From Filosporella fistucella (lineage: Eukaryota > Ascomycota > Leotiomycetes > Helotiales): a DNA stretch of 64,000 nt. Position 1 is the stretch's first letter. Every line of letters begins with the position of its first letter. The notes below the pieces were generated by a model. That model was not told the DNA's origin, made no database searches, and saw only the letters and a program-made list of their open reading frames with translations. The position numbers and the translations under genes are program-made. Below are positions 1-12,300 of this stretch, piece by piece. The DNA is taken from NCBI GenBank assembly GCA_030077755.1, contig JAQJZZ010000018.1:2542001-2606000 (forward strand), written 5' to 3'.

Positions 1-320
1 CAACCGAGAATCGTTCCTCTTGGGCATGATTCAGAAGCTTGAGTACAAGCTCCACAATCGACTCCCTTTCCCAGGTGGAACAAATCGAACGATTCTCACT
101 TCCACGTATCAAGGGCTCAAATTGCATGCCTACTCCCAGTCGCTGCTCCAATAGGCATGAAACATTCTCATCATACCAATCAAGTTTTGTCAGCCAGACT
201 GACCGCGACGCCTCAAGTTTCCACAGCAAATGTGCCATGAGAAAAGCAACTTGACTGTTATCACTTCCATAATTCCTTAACTATAATGTTCCTGAGGCTA
301 TATCTCCAATGTTGTATAGG

Positions 321-994
321 TCAAAGTTGATGCCCACATGCCATTGACGATGTGTGTATCGTCGTCAAAAAGAATTTCTGACGAGCGAAATGGCTATGAT
401 AGTATGACGCAAAGATGAGAACCATTGAGTCCCTCGATCCAGATGACCTCGAGCGGCAACTTGAGATACTGCCTCCAGGCCCCTTGGCGTCGAGATCCAT
501 GATACTTTGTTGAAACATCTTGGGGTGGAAAGCATCAATGAAGCGGCGGATGTCAGAAACTTCAAGGGGACGTATTTGCCAGCCTCCGAGTCATGGAACA
601 GCCACACAATATACAGTACACGGAATCGATCAATCTCCTCTAGGTGGTCTCCAAGATCCACGAAGCGATAGCCGCCAGGTTTACAAAATCTGACGACTTC
701 GCAGTTGATTGTTCTCAGTGGAGACTCTGGGGCCATGGTGCTCAAGCTCTTCCATTGCTCGTTTTCAAGGGCGGAAAGTGCTGGAGGCGGAGTACAAAGT
801 GGCCACTGCACTGATGATGTCTCATGGAACATTGATGCCACGTCTGAAGGCATATAGAGATGACATCTCAGCGATGCTTGAGGAGGATCATGCAATCCGT
901 GCGAAGCAAAGACAAACTCGAGGCAACCTGAAATGACCACGAAGCTGCCATAATGCCATGGTCGTAGATCGGAAAAGAGAAATGAGGGTCTCAA
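321..994 (-). pseudogene. Possible degraded gene, unknown product
   Basis: The minus strand reads as coding-like text that changes frame. One frame gives a stretch including VDLGDHLEEIDRFRVLYIVW. About 20 codons later the sensible text moves to another frame (RRFIDAFHPKMFQQS), and then to a third (LKLPLEVIWIEGLNGSHL, later LFDDDTHIVNGMW) before ending near 300. No splice sites join these frames convincingly, so frameshift decay is the simpler reading, although a multi-exon gene with poor splice sites cannot be excluded. I do not recognise the family. The overlapping plus-strand ORF at 709-936 is a weaker alternative. Function is unknown and confidence is low. Confidence 0.25.
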
Positions 995-1726
995 CCTCTA
1001 CCACAGCACAGCAAAGGCGAATCAATCAACAAAGCCATCGCTATACAAAATCTTTTTTATCTCCACCTGCCGGAGAGTGTTGATTCCTGGAAGTTCCAAT
1101 TTCGCAAAAATGAAAGACTAGTTAAGAGATGGCTAGGAGTTGCTGAGCTTAGTGTGATTGATAAGATCAGAGGGCACTGAAATATAAGTACTGGGGAAAT
1201 ATAACACATCTTCACATTATTTTGATAGTCTATATGATGTAGTTGATAGGAGGATGTATCATTGTACTATACTTTGTACAATGTAATTTTGGAAGGTATG
1301 GACAATGCCTACTAAGTGCTATTTGATAAGAGGAAAGTGCAAACAAACGAGATATGCACTTGCAACAACGTAAATCTTCATTCAACACTCTCATATTTAT
1401 GGACACCATCTCGGGCCCTTTATATGTTTTTCCATCAGCACGTGCGGATTTGACAAGCTAAAAATGCTCCACCTCACGGCTAAATTACGCCTTTTCTTTC
1501 TGCCTTCCGACCGGCCAGGCACCCCGATTATTTCCGACCGTGAACCCTTAGCCCCAAAAATTTCAAGGTCTGCTTTGGACAATTATCCAGATCGCAGCTC
1601 TTTCTCATCATCAAATTCCCATCCATTGAAACATCACCCGCAGTCGAAGACATTGTATCTTCAATCTCCACTCCATCCTCCTAATAATCACCTCCTCCTG
1701 TCTATCCGACAACACATATTAATACA
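995..1726. other. Intergenic, upstream of phosphate carrier
   Basis: No gene recognised. The last 130 bases before the carrier start are rich in C and T (cctcctcctg, tctatccg), as in many ascomycete promoters and 5' leaders. Nothing else stands out. Confidence 0.4.
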
Positions 1727-2932
1727 ATGTCTGCCCCAGCCACCTCAACGGGCTCGACCAAGGTCGATGCCGTCGTCCAAAAAGTTGCTGCCAACACCCC
1801 AGAGAAACTCAGCGGTGTTCAACTCTACTCCAGATTCGCCTTGGCTGGTGCAATCTGCTGTTCAGTTACCCACGGAGGTCTCACACCTGTCGATGTGTAA
1901 GTCTGCCATTATCTTTGAGCGCGTCGAGAAACCTGTCCTCGACGTCACAATTGCGATAAGCACAAACTAATTCATTTTCCCAACAGCGTCAAGACCAGAA
2001 TACAACTCGATCCTGCCACATACAACAAGGGTCTTATTGGAGGTTTCAGACAAGTCATTGCTAAGGAGGGTGCTGGTGCGCTTTTGACTGGTTTCGGACC
2101 AACTGCTGCTGGTTATTTCCTTCAAGGTGCTTTCAAGTTCGGAGGTTATGAGTTCTTCAAGCAACAGTCCATCAACCTCGTTGGTTATGAGACTGCCTCA
2201 AACAACCGCACAGCTGTCTACTTGGCATCTGCCGCCATCGCCGAATTCTTCGCCGATGTTGCCCTTTGCCCTCTTGAGGCTACCCGTATCCGTCTCGTTT
2301 CTGAGCCTACATATGCCAATGGTCTCATTGGTGGATTCAGCAAAATGTTGAAGAACGAGGGTGTTGGTGCTTTCTACGCTGGTTTCGGACCCATTCTGTT
2401 CAAGCAGTAAGTTTGGTAATTTTGCCGGTAAGGGTGGGATGCTAAATTCATACAGAATTCCATACACCATGGCCAAGTTCGTTGTCTACGAGAAGGTCGC
2501 TGAGCTGATCTACCAATCCGTTGACAAGAAGACCGCCTCTGACGGACTTCAAACTACCATCAACTTGGGATCTGGTCTCATTGCTGGTTTCGCCGCTGCT
2601 ATTGTCTCCCAACCAGCTGACACCATGTTGTCGAAGATCAACAAGACTAAGGGTCTTCCAGGAGAGGGAACCACCAGCAGATTGATCAAGATTGCCAAGG
2701 AGCTTGGTCTCAGAGGTTCATATGCTGGTATTGGTGCTCGTCTGTTCATGGTTGGTATGTAGCCTATTTTCTTTTGGGGCACTGCATTCTGCAGGCAGTC
2801 GAAGTTCCCTGCCCCTTCTGATAGATAAATTCTAACATCTGCCTAGGTACTCTTACCGCTGGTCAATTTGCTATCTACGGTGACGTCAAGAAGGCATTGG
2901 GTGCCACTGGTGGTGTTGAGATCGCAAAATAA
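1727..2932 (+). CDS. Mitochondrial phosphate carrier (MIR1/PIC type)
   Basis: Imports inorganic phosphate across the inner mitochondrial membrane for ATP synthesis. Exons are 1727-1896, 1987-2406, 2456-2754 and 2847-2932, giving 324 residues, the usual size for the family. Donors are GTAAGT, GTAAGT and GTATGT, and phase is kept across all junctions. The three mitochondrial carrier repeats are visible through their P-x-[DE]-x-x-[KR] signatures: PVDVVKTR near residue 54 (spanning intron 1), PLEATR in the middle and PADTMLSK in the third repeat. [21 protein letters not shown] after the first repeat is characteristic of phosphate carriers, as opposed to ADP/ATP or citrate carriers. There is no long presequence, as in yeast Mir1. 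The start ATG follows a CT-rich leader. Family assignment is very secure. MIR1 versus PIC2 subtype is less so. Confidence 0.95.
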
Positions 2933-3929
2933 GGGGTTTGATCGAAGGGTTGTTCCAAAAGACGCTTGGCGGTGATTTTCTTCCGTGATGGCTTCATATG
3001 GATAGAGCTGTACTTTGTTTCCTTTGGGTTCGCATTCTGCATAGTTTGGGCTGGTCTTTATGTCTTCTCGGATTGGTTCTAGAGCATAGACGTCCTTGCT
3101 GTGGGCTCGGGGCGAGCTTGGTTTTATAGATCAGGCGTCTGTATAATAGGTCCTTTCTCCTCCACAACGAATAGACGACACTAAGATAGGATTGGGATTG
3201 TATGATGTGAGAGCCTGGGTTGCACAGAAGTGACAATGCCCCCTTTCAAGCGAGAGTGATTTGCAGAGTATGGATGTGATCCTATCAGGCTGAAAATAAC
3301 AACCCTGACTGAAAATAAGTAGGTTGATTTCGGCACGGCTTTTGGGCTACAACGTTTGAAAACTTCTCTTCTCGACGAACATAGTCTCAAGCATGCGAGA
3401 TTCCTTCCCTACTCGATTGAAGTATAGGGATACGGCCATCAATATTGTAATCCTCCTGGTAATGGACTTGAAGAGCGTGGAGAAGTTTAGGTATTGACGC
3501 AGTGCTTCACACCGCAAAATAATGAACACATTGTCAACTCGTCACGGTAAATCATTCCAAAGTTTCAATAAGCGGAATGGCAAAGAGCGTTCGAGATTCA
3601 ATAACCACCTTACTAAATAAGCCTTGGCTGAGGATTGAGATGGGCTGTTCATGATATATCAGACCATTACACGGAGACTTATTCGCGTAGAGGCCAGTTG
3701 GCATTATGAAAATGACTTTGAATCCTGAGAATCAAAACCCGAAACCCATTGTTGACGGCGTTTGCCTCGACCTTCAATTGCCTTGTAGCCTCGCAATGCA
3801 CGTCATGGTGGCTCAATTGCAAACAATAAAATTATGCACCAATTGACGGAGTCTTACGGTTGCACAAAGATGGTGATAGAAATTGACGATCGTTAGCTCA
3901 AGCATTGCCTCCCTGAAAATGTAACCTTC
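2933..3929. other. Intergenic
   Basis: About 1 kb 3' of the phosphate carrier. Only short unconvincing ORFs on the minus strand. Nothing recognised. Confidence 0.4.
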
Positions 3930-4681
3930 CTAAACAAAGTTCTCGTCGCCGTCAAGGCAATATAGCTTCGCCCTCATCTCCGGGCTCACGCCAAATATCA
4001 CCCCGTCACGTTCAAATCTTATCATATCACATCCATCATGAACGTATAGCTGAAATGCCTCACCTTCTATAGCCCAACTTCTCCAGGTTTCCATGGAAGA
4101 CAACAAATGGTTGGATCCTATCCTGCACCGTGCCTGCATTCTGCAATGCTGTCGATTACGGCACTCCAGCCTTCCCGCCGTCGGCGAAACAGCAAAAGCA
4201 CACCACGACAAGCGGTAAGAAGAATATCATCTCCCGGATCAGAGAGCGCCTGAATCACACGGGCCGAAACTTGGGCAGCCGGTTGGGGACGTGGGATGAA
4301 GAGAGAGCGTGGGTGAAAGAGGCTATGCTAGAGAAAACGTGTGAAGACATGGTGAAGTGGTGATACTTGAGAGACACAGACGGAATGTTTGAGAGCTGGG
4401 TTGACATCTGGGGAGAAGAGAAGACAAATATAATCGTAAACGAGATGACGGAGCTGAAACGGACCGCAAATTCCTGGCGGAACTTACGGGAGCTACCCAT
4501 TTGGCCAAGAAAATATCCAATGAGCTATGTAAGAATGAAAAAGTACTGCATTAATGCGTCCAAATTGTGCATTGGCGGTGGATTACTGGACGTGCTAAGC
4601 TTTCTCTGCCAAGATTCCTTGAGAGCTGCATCCTGGTTCGTTGATGACAGCAAGTCTAAGCTGCACCGTCCATCCAAGTAA
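3930..4681. pseudogene. Possible gene relic(s), unknown product
   Basis: Two coding-like signals overlap here. On the plus strand one frame runs from about 4130 to 4681 and is broken only by a TGA at 4361-4363. On either side it reads like a charged helical protein (GTWDEERAWVKEAMLEKT before the stop, DGMFESWVDIWGEEKTNIIV after it). On the minus strand the end of the 3930-4211 ORF also reads plausibly (RFERDGVIFGVSPEMRAKLY). Neither matches a family I know. The plus-strand version looks like a gene with one nonsense change, or an exon whose intron I could not place. Low confidence. Confidence 0.2.
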
Positions 4682-4916
4682 TAACCCCACCACCGAGAAA
4701 CGAGACGAAGCCAGAACCAGAGCCAGAGCGAGAGCCACGACGTCGATAGACACGAACTGTTCCTTCCTCCTTTCTCCTTACTCCCAGCTATTAAAGAGCT
4801 GCCCTCCCTCGTCTTGCACCTGTCCTTCTTTTCCCATTTTCAACCTCACATTCTCTCTTTCTAAACCATAGCATACACCCCGCACTTCACATCTTCTTCC
4901 CACATCCACCGCTATA
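4682..4916 (+). promoter_or_regulatory. Pyrimidine-rich promoter/leader of glutamate decarboxylase
   Basis: The 140 bases before the ATG are dominated by C and T tracts (ttcctcctttctccttactc, then ttctctctttct), with a TATTAAAG element near 4789. This is the usual core promoter and 5' leader style of strongly expressed ascomycete genes. No specific operator was identified. Confidence 0.35.
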
Positions 4917-6730
4917 ATGGTTCACTTAGCAAGCATTCCCCATGACGAGTCCATTGCCAGACCACTCGTCGATGGCTTGAAGAAACTCAATATGGGCGTC
5001 AGTTCTCAAGACGACTCCTTCACCACCACAGTCTACGGCTCCAGATTTGCTGCCCAAGATCTTCCAAAACATGAAATGCCAGAAAACGAGATGCCAAAGG
5101 AGGTTGCATACCGCATGATCAAGGACGATCTAAGTTTAGATGGCAATCCCATGCTCAAGTAAGTTCCCCATCTCCAGTCTCCTGATTATTCCCTGCTTCT
5201 GCATACCCCACGGCAGCAGAGCACAAACTAACCTTCTGCAGCTTGGCCTCGTTTGTGACCACCTTCATGGTATGTGGCTATCCGCAGAAACAATGGCAGA
5301 GCTAATTCAACCCGCAGGAGAAAGAAGTCGAAGACTTGATGACCGAATCCTTCTCCAAGAACTTTATCGATTACGAAGAATATCCTCAATCTGCCGATAT
5401 CCAGAACCGCTGCGTGTCCATGATCGGACGCCTCTTCAATGCTCCTACAAACAGTGATGGAGCTGCTCCCGTTGGCACGTCTACAGTGGGATCTTCGGAG
5501 GCTATCATGCTGGCTGTGTTGGCAATGAAGAAACGGTGGCAGAATGCAAGAAAGGCTGCTGGTAAGCCATGGGACAAACCAAATATCGTTATGAGCTCTG
5601 CAGTACAAGTTTGCTGGGAGAAAGCAGCAAGATACTTTGAGGTGGAAGAGAAATATGTGTTCTGCACACAGGAGAGATATGTTATTGATCCAGAGGAGAC
5701 AGTGAATCTGGTGGATGAGAACACAATTGGTATTTGTGTGATTTTGGGTACCACATATACTGGGGAGTACGAAGATGCCAAGGCTGTCAATGATTTGCTG
5801 GTCAAGAAGAACATTGATACAGTGATTCATATTGATGCTGCTTCTGGTGGATTTGTGGCTCCTTTCGTTTGTCCTGATCTCGAGTGGGATTTCCGACTAG
5901 AAAAGGTGGTCTCAATCAATACTTCAGGTCACAAGTAAGTATTGCCTAAGACGACACAAGCACATCCCTAACATGACATAGATACGGCCTCGTTTATCCC
6001 GGTGTCGGATGGATCGTTTGGCGCGCTCCAGAATATCTTCCAAAGGAACTAGTATTCAACATCAATTACCTGGGTGCCGACCAAGCCTCTTTCACGCTTA
6101 ACTTCTCAAAAGGAGCTTCCCAGGTCATCGGACAATATTACCAATTGATCCGATTAGGCAAGCATGGATACCGGTCTATCATGAGTAACTTAACCCGCAC
6201 AGCAGACTACCTCTCAGATTCTCTTGAACAACTAGGGTTCATCATCATGTCCCAAAAAAATGGCAAGGGTCTTCCACTAGTCGCCTTCCGCATTGATCCC
6301 GCCAGTGAAAAACACTATGATGAATTCGCACTCGCTCATCAACTCCGTCAACGATCTTGGGTTGTCCCTGCTTACACCATGGCGCCACATACCGAGGATC
6401 TCAAGATGCTACGTGTTGTCGTCCGAGAGGATTTCTCCAAATCACGTTGTGATCAGCTGCTGTGTGATATCAGGCTCTGCATGCAAGTGCTTGATGATAT
6501 GGACAGGGAAAGTATCAAACGGAATGAGAGATACATTCATGAGCATGCTAGTAATGTACGGAATTCTTCTTCGCCACTCTTCCCGCCTCTGCGTTTACAT
6601 CTTTGCCTTCTATTCTCGGAATACGTACTGACAAATACAGGTTGGCAAAAGTACGCATAACCATCCACATTATAAGAATGAGAAACATAGTTTGCAGGGC
6701 AAGACAGGGAAGACACACGCCATCTGCTAG
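4917..6730 (+). CDS. Glutamate decarboxylase
   Basis: PLP enzyme converting L-glutamate to GABA and CO2, the entry step of the GABA shunt. Exons are 4917-5158, 5242-5269, 5318-5934, 5982-6555 and 6641-6730, giving 516 residues, normal for fungal GAD. The second exon is only 28 bases and encodes LASFVTTFM. Visible landmarks: [18 protein letters not shown] (PLP phosphate-binding region), [13 protein letters not shown] (the Asp that pairs with the pyridine nitrogen) and NTSGHKYGLVYPG with the Schiff-base Lys at about residue 296, split by the third intron. The final exon restores the conserved GAD tail ending [10 protein letters not shown], which supports the splice at 6640/6641. No calmodulin-binding extension of the plant type is evident. 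A GABA/amino acid permease-family gene lies 13 kb downstream. Confidence 0.96.
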
Positions 6731-9384
6731 GCGCTGCAGAGGGATTTGGTGGCTTAGATGGATCTGAAGAAGAACGATGGAGGAGAGTGGGTGGCGGTTG
6801 GAGGGGTTGGGGTATGGCTAGGGACCAGAAGGAGTTGATGTGTTAGGCGTCGATGGATGGGTGGACATCTGGTTGTGCGGAGGGGTTCTGAAAATTTTCA
6901 GGGTGGATGCGCTGGATGATGATGTGATGACATGTTCTCTCTGCTCCTCTTTTTTGCGTTGGCATATACATCACCATTGTTTGCGGGGATGACTATATAG
7001 GCTAGAGTGTTGGTCGTACATAGAAATGCGATTTTCCTCTTGATATGTTTGCGTTTGTATCCTTTTGATTTCGCTATATCTTGAAATTGCTGAACTAGAT
7101 TCGGGGTTTTGGAGTAAAGCAAAGTTCATCAAACTGAGCAGTGATATCCGGCTTTAGCTGACGGACCGAAATGCAATATCAGTAATCCGTTCTCCAATTC
7201 CATATTATTCCGCTGCGTTTAAGTTATGATTCCAAAATAGAAAGATCAATTTCTTATATGTGTTCATTATGTACCTCCCTTGTTTTTTCCTGGAATAATT
7301 CCAATTTCCCCTTTGTCCTCGCTTTCAATTTCACGTATTCACCATTATGAACCTGTCTGCTGAGAATGTAAATTGCCCTACTGTTTGTAGGAGGCACGAG
7401 ACTCTTCTTCTCCTCCGGATCTGCTATCTAATCTCTTCCGCCGTAACATATTCCTCGCTCCTTCCGGGCAAAAACATAATGATCGAATAAAACCGTGGGT
7501 GTAGATGAGGCCTCTCCTTTCCAGCAGAGAAATTGGTACTGGCTAGACTACGGTTGGTGGGACATATTGTGTGAGCTTGGTGTAGTTTGAAAGGCCGGAG
7601 GAAATGGCAGGGCTTCTTTGTGGTGATGTTCCTCCTTGCTTGAATGACTTTATGTTGGTAAATACTGCTGGATAGTTGTGGATTGTTTTCGCCGTCAATA
7701 GTCGCTACATTAATGTCATCAACCATTTCGACTGTCGATGGTCTCAACTGTCAATCAACTGAACCGCCAGTAGCCAACGATTACTTTTATGCACATAAAT
7801 TTATCATCAAACTCAAGATCAATTACAGGTTCGGGGTGATATCTTTCAGATCCTCCAGAACATCTAAGGTCGACGCCGCGCAGAACGCCACGGAGCCCAA
7901 AGATTCCCGCCACCATACTTTGGGACTTGCAAGGTTTAGTTTTACAGATGTTGTATGCCTGAGATCTAGCACTTATACTTTATACTTTCTAGGCTAATTT
8001 CTGGTTTGGACACTTATGGTTCACTTTGCTAATTGTTCTTCAATACTTCAGGTTAGTATGAACACGAGGGGAGAGTTGAAATGTTTTGTTAAAGTTCGGA
8101 TGTCCTTGCAGATTCTGAATCTTGAACTGTCAAATCAGGGAATATCTACGCTTTCACTTTTCAGATATTTTGCTTTTCGAAAAGCCAAGTCAGAAATCAA
8201 ATCTTGGTGACTTGATAGAAACAATTCTTAAAAGAGGTAAAGATACTTTGCACTTCCAACTTTTTAAAGTTCATCTTGATGTAAATTCAGGTCAGCTTCC
8301 ATTCCTAGTAGCACAAGTTGAAATTAATATGTCTTCGTCAAATCGAATTAGATCAGGCTTTTCGCAAGTACGAAGCACAACTTGCTATGAACTCACCAGA
8401 TTTGATAAATAATCTCGCCTCTCAATGAAGCTCAGACAATCAAGGATACAAGGTGAAATCAATGATGCACATTACAACCTAGAGGTACTTCCCAGATAAA
8501 ATTGACTAATTCTTTAGTTGTGAGTCAGATGAAGTAAATTCAGTAGTGAAATTAGGGAAAACGAAACGAACTCTGAATATCTTTAACTTCCCTTAGAATT
8601 CGGAGGCACTGTCGTCAATTGTTTTTGTCGTCGATGTTCTACTGTCAATAGTTCCAACTGTCAGTTGCTTTCTGTTGTCAGCATAATCAGTTGTTGGTAA
8701 CAAATAAATGGATAACAAGGTAGGTAAGGTGATAGTTCGGGTAAATGCGGGGTAATCCTACAAAGAAAATCAGGGCTTTGGAGAACAAATAGAGGTGGAA
8801 GGACTTTCTGCTAAAACGACTCTGCATCTTCGCCCATGGTACATGGTACCTTATGATCAGTGGCCAGATATATTTACTCAAGATACAATACCTTACTTTG
8901 GCATTTTCGCGTTGTCTGAAATTAAATGAGGATGGAGTCACCGGGTGCGTTGCCACCTCTGAGTGGGACGATCAACTTGCTGTGTTATATTTAGCCTTTG
9001 ATTTTCATTTTCTGAGGCTACTCCCACTCTAGTTGATCTCTTGCTTACCTTTGCTGCGGTGTCATAAGCGATGTCTAATTCTCTTCCTGAACGTTTACAA
9101 AATATCACCTTCCGTATTGATGATGTCCGTGTTCTTTTGGAGTGTCACAGCCCCAAAGGAGTATTTCAGGGGTCGCGTGCAGGCTAATGCACAATGGGCG
9201 GCGCAGCTGTTCGTGTATGATTTTCAGTACAACACAGATACGAATTACGAGCGAGGTTTGAAGGACTCATACCGATTATAATATATACAGCATCTCCAGG
9301 TCTCTATTTTGAGATGAAATTTGCAAGGCCAAACCTTCTATCTCGGCATCGAATCACAACCTGAGTTTCAGACAAAGACTCAAC
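6731..9384. other. Long intergenic stretch (2.65 kb)
   Basis: No convincing gene. Short ORFs around 7424-7747, 7683-7997 and 8016-8412 have no recognisable family and no splice continuity. Two segments, about 7690-7765 and 8600-8665, share a loosely repeated theme of GTCAATAGT and AACTGTCA words, possibly decayed copies of one sequence. The region is moderately AT-rich and may hold old transposon debris. Confidence 0.35.
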
Positions 9385-12300
9385 ATGACGGTAATAGATG
9401 AGCGCTTCCTGCGCGACGCTAGCAGTACGGAGCTGACTGCTCATTTCACACAACTTGTCACAGAACATCCAGATGACCAGTCTGAAATCACCAAGAATCT
9501 CCTGCACCTCGTGGAAATTGAACGTCTTCCCTCAACGACTCTCTCCTGGTGGTTTGAGATTGCAAGAAACTCAGAATCCATCAACCAAGCGCTTCAACAG
9601 TCCTTCTCGATCCATATTAGAGGGCTTGCTATCAAGCATATGGTTGCTGGACTGATTTCTTCGCAATGGCAGGAAATGCGTGATTGGCTAGGCGGAACAG
9701 CTGGCATTTTGTCACTGCTTGCTCAATTTTCAGTTGGTCACGTCAATCTATTTCTGGCCGGTATATGGAGGAGAGTAAAGAAGCCAAAACGTAGCATGGA
9801 ACGAATGGACTTTTTCGCGGAACTGGTTCGAGGTCTACATCCTTCCATATTTCCAGACGCGGCCCCAAAGACAACAGACCAAAGACGATTCATTGACCCT
9901 CAGGGATTCTCAATTTTTGCCAAACTACTTCCATTTTGCGATACTGAATTCGTTCGCACAATCAAGGAGGATGAAAGAGCGAGTGCTCTCTGCAACAAAC
10001 GCATCGTTAATCGCATGTTATCACCACCGCAGCTCAAGCTTATTCCTACCGCATGGAGGGAGGCCATGACGGAAGGCAACCGCAGAATCTTGTATCCTCT
10101 CGAGCCAATTATCTTCGATATCCCAATCCCGAAAGACACTCCTGGGATTTCGGCACACATGATCTTCGCTATGGAGATTCTACGACAATTGACCCTGCGG
10201 ACGGATATTGTTATCGACGAAAATCTGTTCATCGTCAGGGCAATGATAGTCCCGTTAGTCAAGAAAGCCTGGAGTCGGCGACGCCAATTTGCAAAGGAGA
10301 AGTTAGCAGGAGTCTTCGAAGTGTGCTGTGGTTTTCTAAATGCTCGTCCTGAATATGTCAGTAATCTGGGTGTCAATCGTGAGGGATTTCTCTACTATCT
10401 CGTTCGCGCATGGTTTGCCGATAACACTGGCGAAACTCAGCTGGAAGATTTCATGATACACCTCTATCAGCACATGGATTACGAGCAGCAGAGTTCTCAC
10501 ACGAAGGGAATAACAATGATTACTTGGATACCGAATGCAAGAAAATATGAGCTCTTCAAAATCTTCCTTTTCAATTGTGGAAAAAGAGGCATTGATCTCG
10601 AGAAGGATGACGATTTGATGGCAATAAAGAAATGGCATGTGGGAATTCTCAGAGAGATTAATCATGACGACGCTCGTCGCGTACTTTGGAGAATTCGACG
10701 CTCTGAGGGAAAGCAAGTTTCACCTTTGACGCAAGGCGAAAGCACTGCGCAGGGGTTCGTAGGAATCGCGACTAAAGAGGAGCTTGATTTGTTTTTGGGA
10801 AATATAAAGAATGGTAAGGGCACTAGGCACTCTTGTTGCTATGTCAGCTAACAGATTTGCCAGCTGTAGATTCCGAGAAGCCAAATGTGGAAAAATTGAA
10901 GCGGTTGGCTATATCAAGTCGAGACCAAGGAGACAGAGCATCCAAGGCTTCCGCCGCTATTAGAGCAGCAGTCGAGACCGGCTCCCTTGAGATCTATCGA
11001 GAGACGATTGATTGGGCGGCAAAGCGATTCATCAGGGATTATGTCAGTTTCCCAGATCTAACTCTGATTCCTATGCTGATATTTCTTGCGGCAGACTGTC
11101 ATCAAAGACTGCTTTTCTTCTCACACCATCAAATCGAATCAATCAATTCATCTCCTGTCCGGAGCACATGAGAGGATTCTAAGTCAGACCCCTAGCGTCT
11201 TGGAAATAAAAGAACGGGTTAATGAAGCAAATAAGGTAATACTCAGTGTCGTTGAGGTTGCATGTTCCGCCTTGAAAGAGCCATCTTTCAATAGCAATTG
11301 TTGGTATGCGGCGGTGACTCTCTTCTCAGAGGTGGTCGACTATAGGTTCCGCTTGCTGCACACAATGCAAAAGGAGCTCAGTATTTCAGACGATGAGGTG
11401 TACGATGCATTCCTGAGCGAGACATTATCTTTGGCTGTACACCTCGAAAGAATGAGCACCAAGTCGGGTTACGAAAATCTACTTCGGGAAGCACAGAGCC
11501 CATACCCTATGCGTGGGACAAATGGACCCTTGAACTTCTGTCCATACGTGAAAAAGGATCCTCATCCGGCATGTCTGAGATTCATCGACAACTTCGCAAA
11601 AGAGAGAGACGCCATTACCAGAGAGTATCGAATCTCGAAGGTGCCAGCCGTCATTACACTTCATCCTTCCCTACCCCGTGGTTCTACACTGCGCTTCATG
11701 CTTGGACGTTTTGACATCGGTATTCCATGCGCATCAGGTTTAACCCCTTTTCTGTACTCCAGAGCAGAAGCTGTCGTGTTGCCGAATTTGAAATCTCTCG
11801 ATCTTGATCCGGAGGAGGAAGGAGCTGCAACAGCTCGTGGTCGCTTCGTTGAAGAGTATGGACTTGCACTTCAAATTTACATTCGACAGCCAGCAACCCC
11901 AGAAGAACGTGCAGAGAAGAAAAGAAAGGCCTGGGACTACGCAGTCAACAAATTGAGTGCACCCCATATGAATGAAGTCGAGGCCCATATGTTTTGGAAA
12001 CAGACCTTCGACCGCTTCGGAGTGTACATTACTAGTCCACTATCTGATGGTCCTCCAACAAGCATGAGATACCCTCTATTACCTGATGATTTCGACGACG
12101 GGGGACCTACCGAATGGAATCCGGCAGAACACTATCAGCCTTCGCCACCAATTAAGGTCAGAAACCTGGACAATACCTACCTTAATCTCACGATCGCTGA
12201 ACAATACTACCCACTTCCTCTTAGAACATGCGGCTTCACGCCGCCTGCCCTCAGAATTTGGTCCACAGAGAGATTGAGTTCGGACGACAAAGGCAGAGAC

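Noticed and set aside
5228..5830. Minus-strand ORFs of 142 and 200 codons
   Set aside because: Antisense shadows of the glutamate decarboxylase exon.
7690..8665. Paired GTCAATAGT/AACTGTCA-rich segments as a transposon terminal repeat
   Set aside because: Similarity is loose, no target duplication and no transposase relic found between them.
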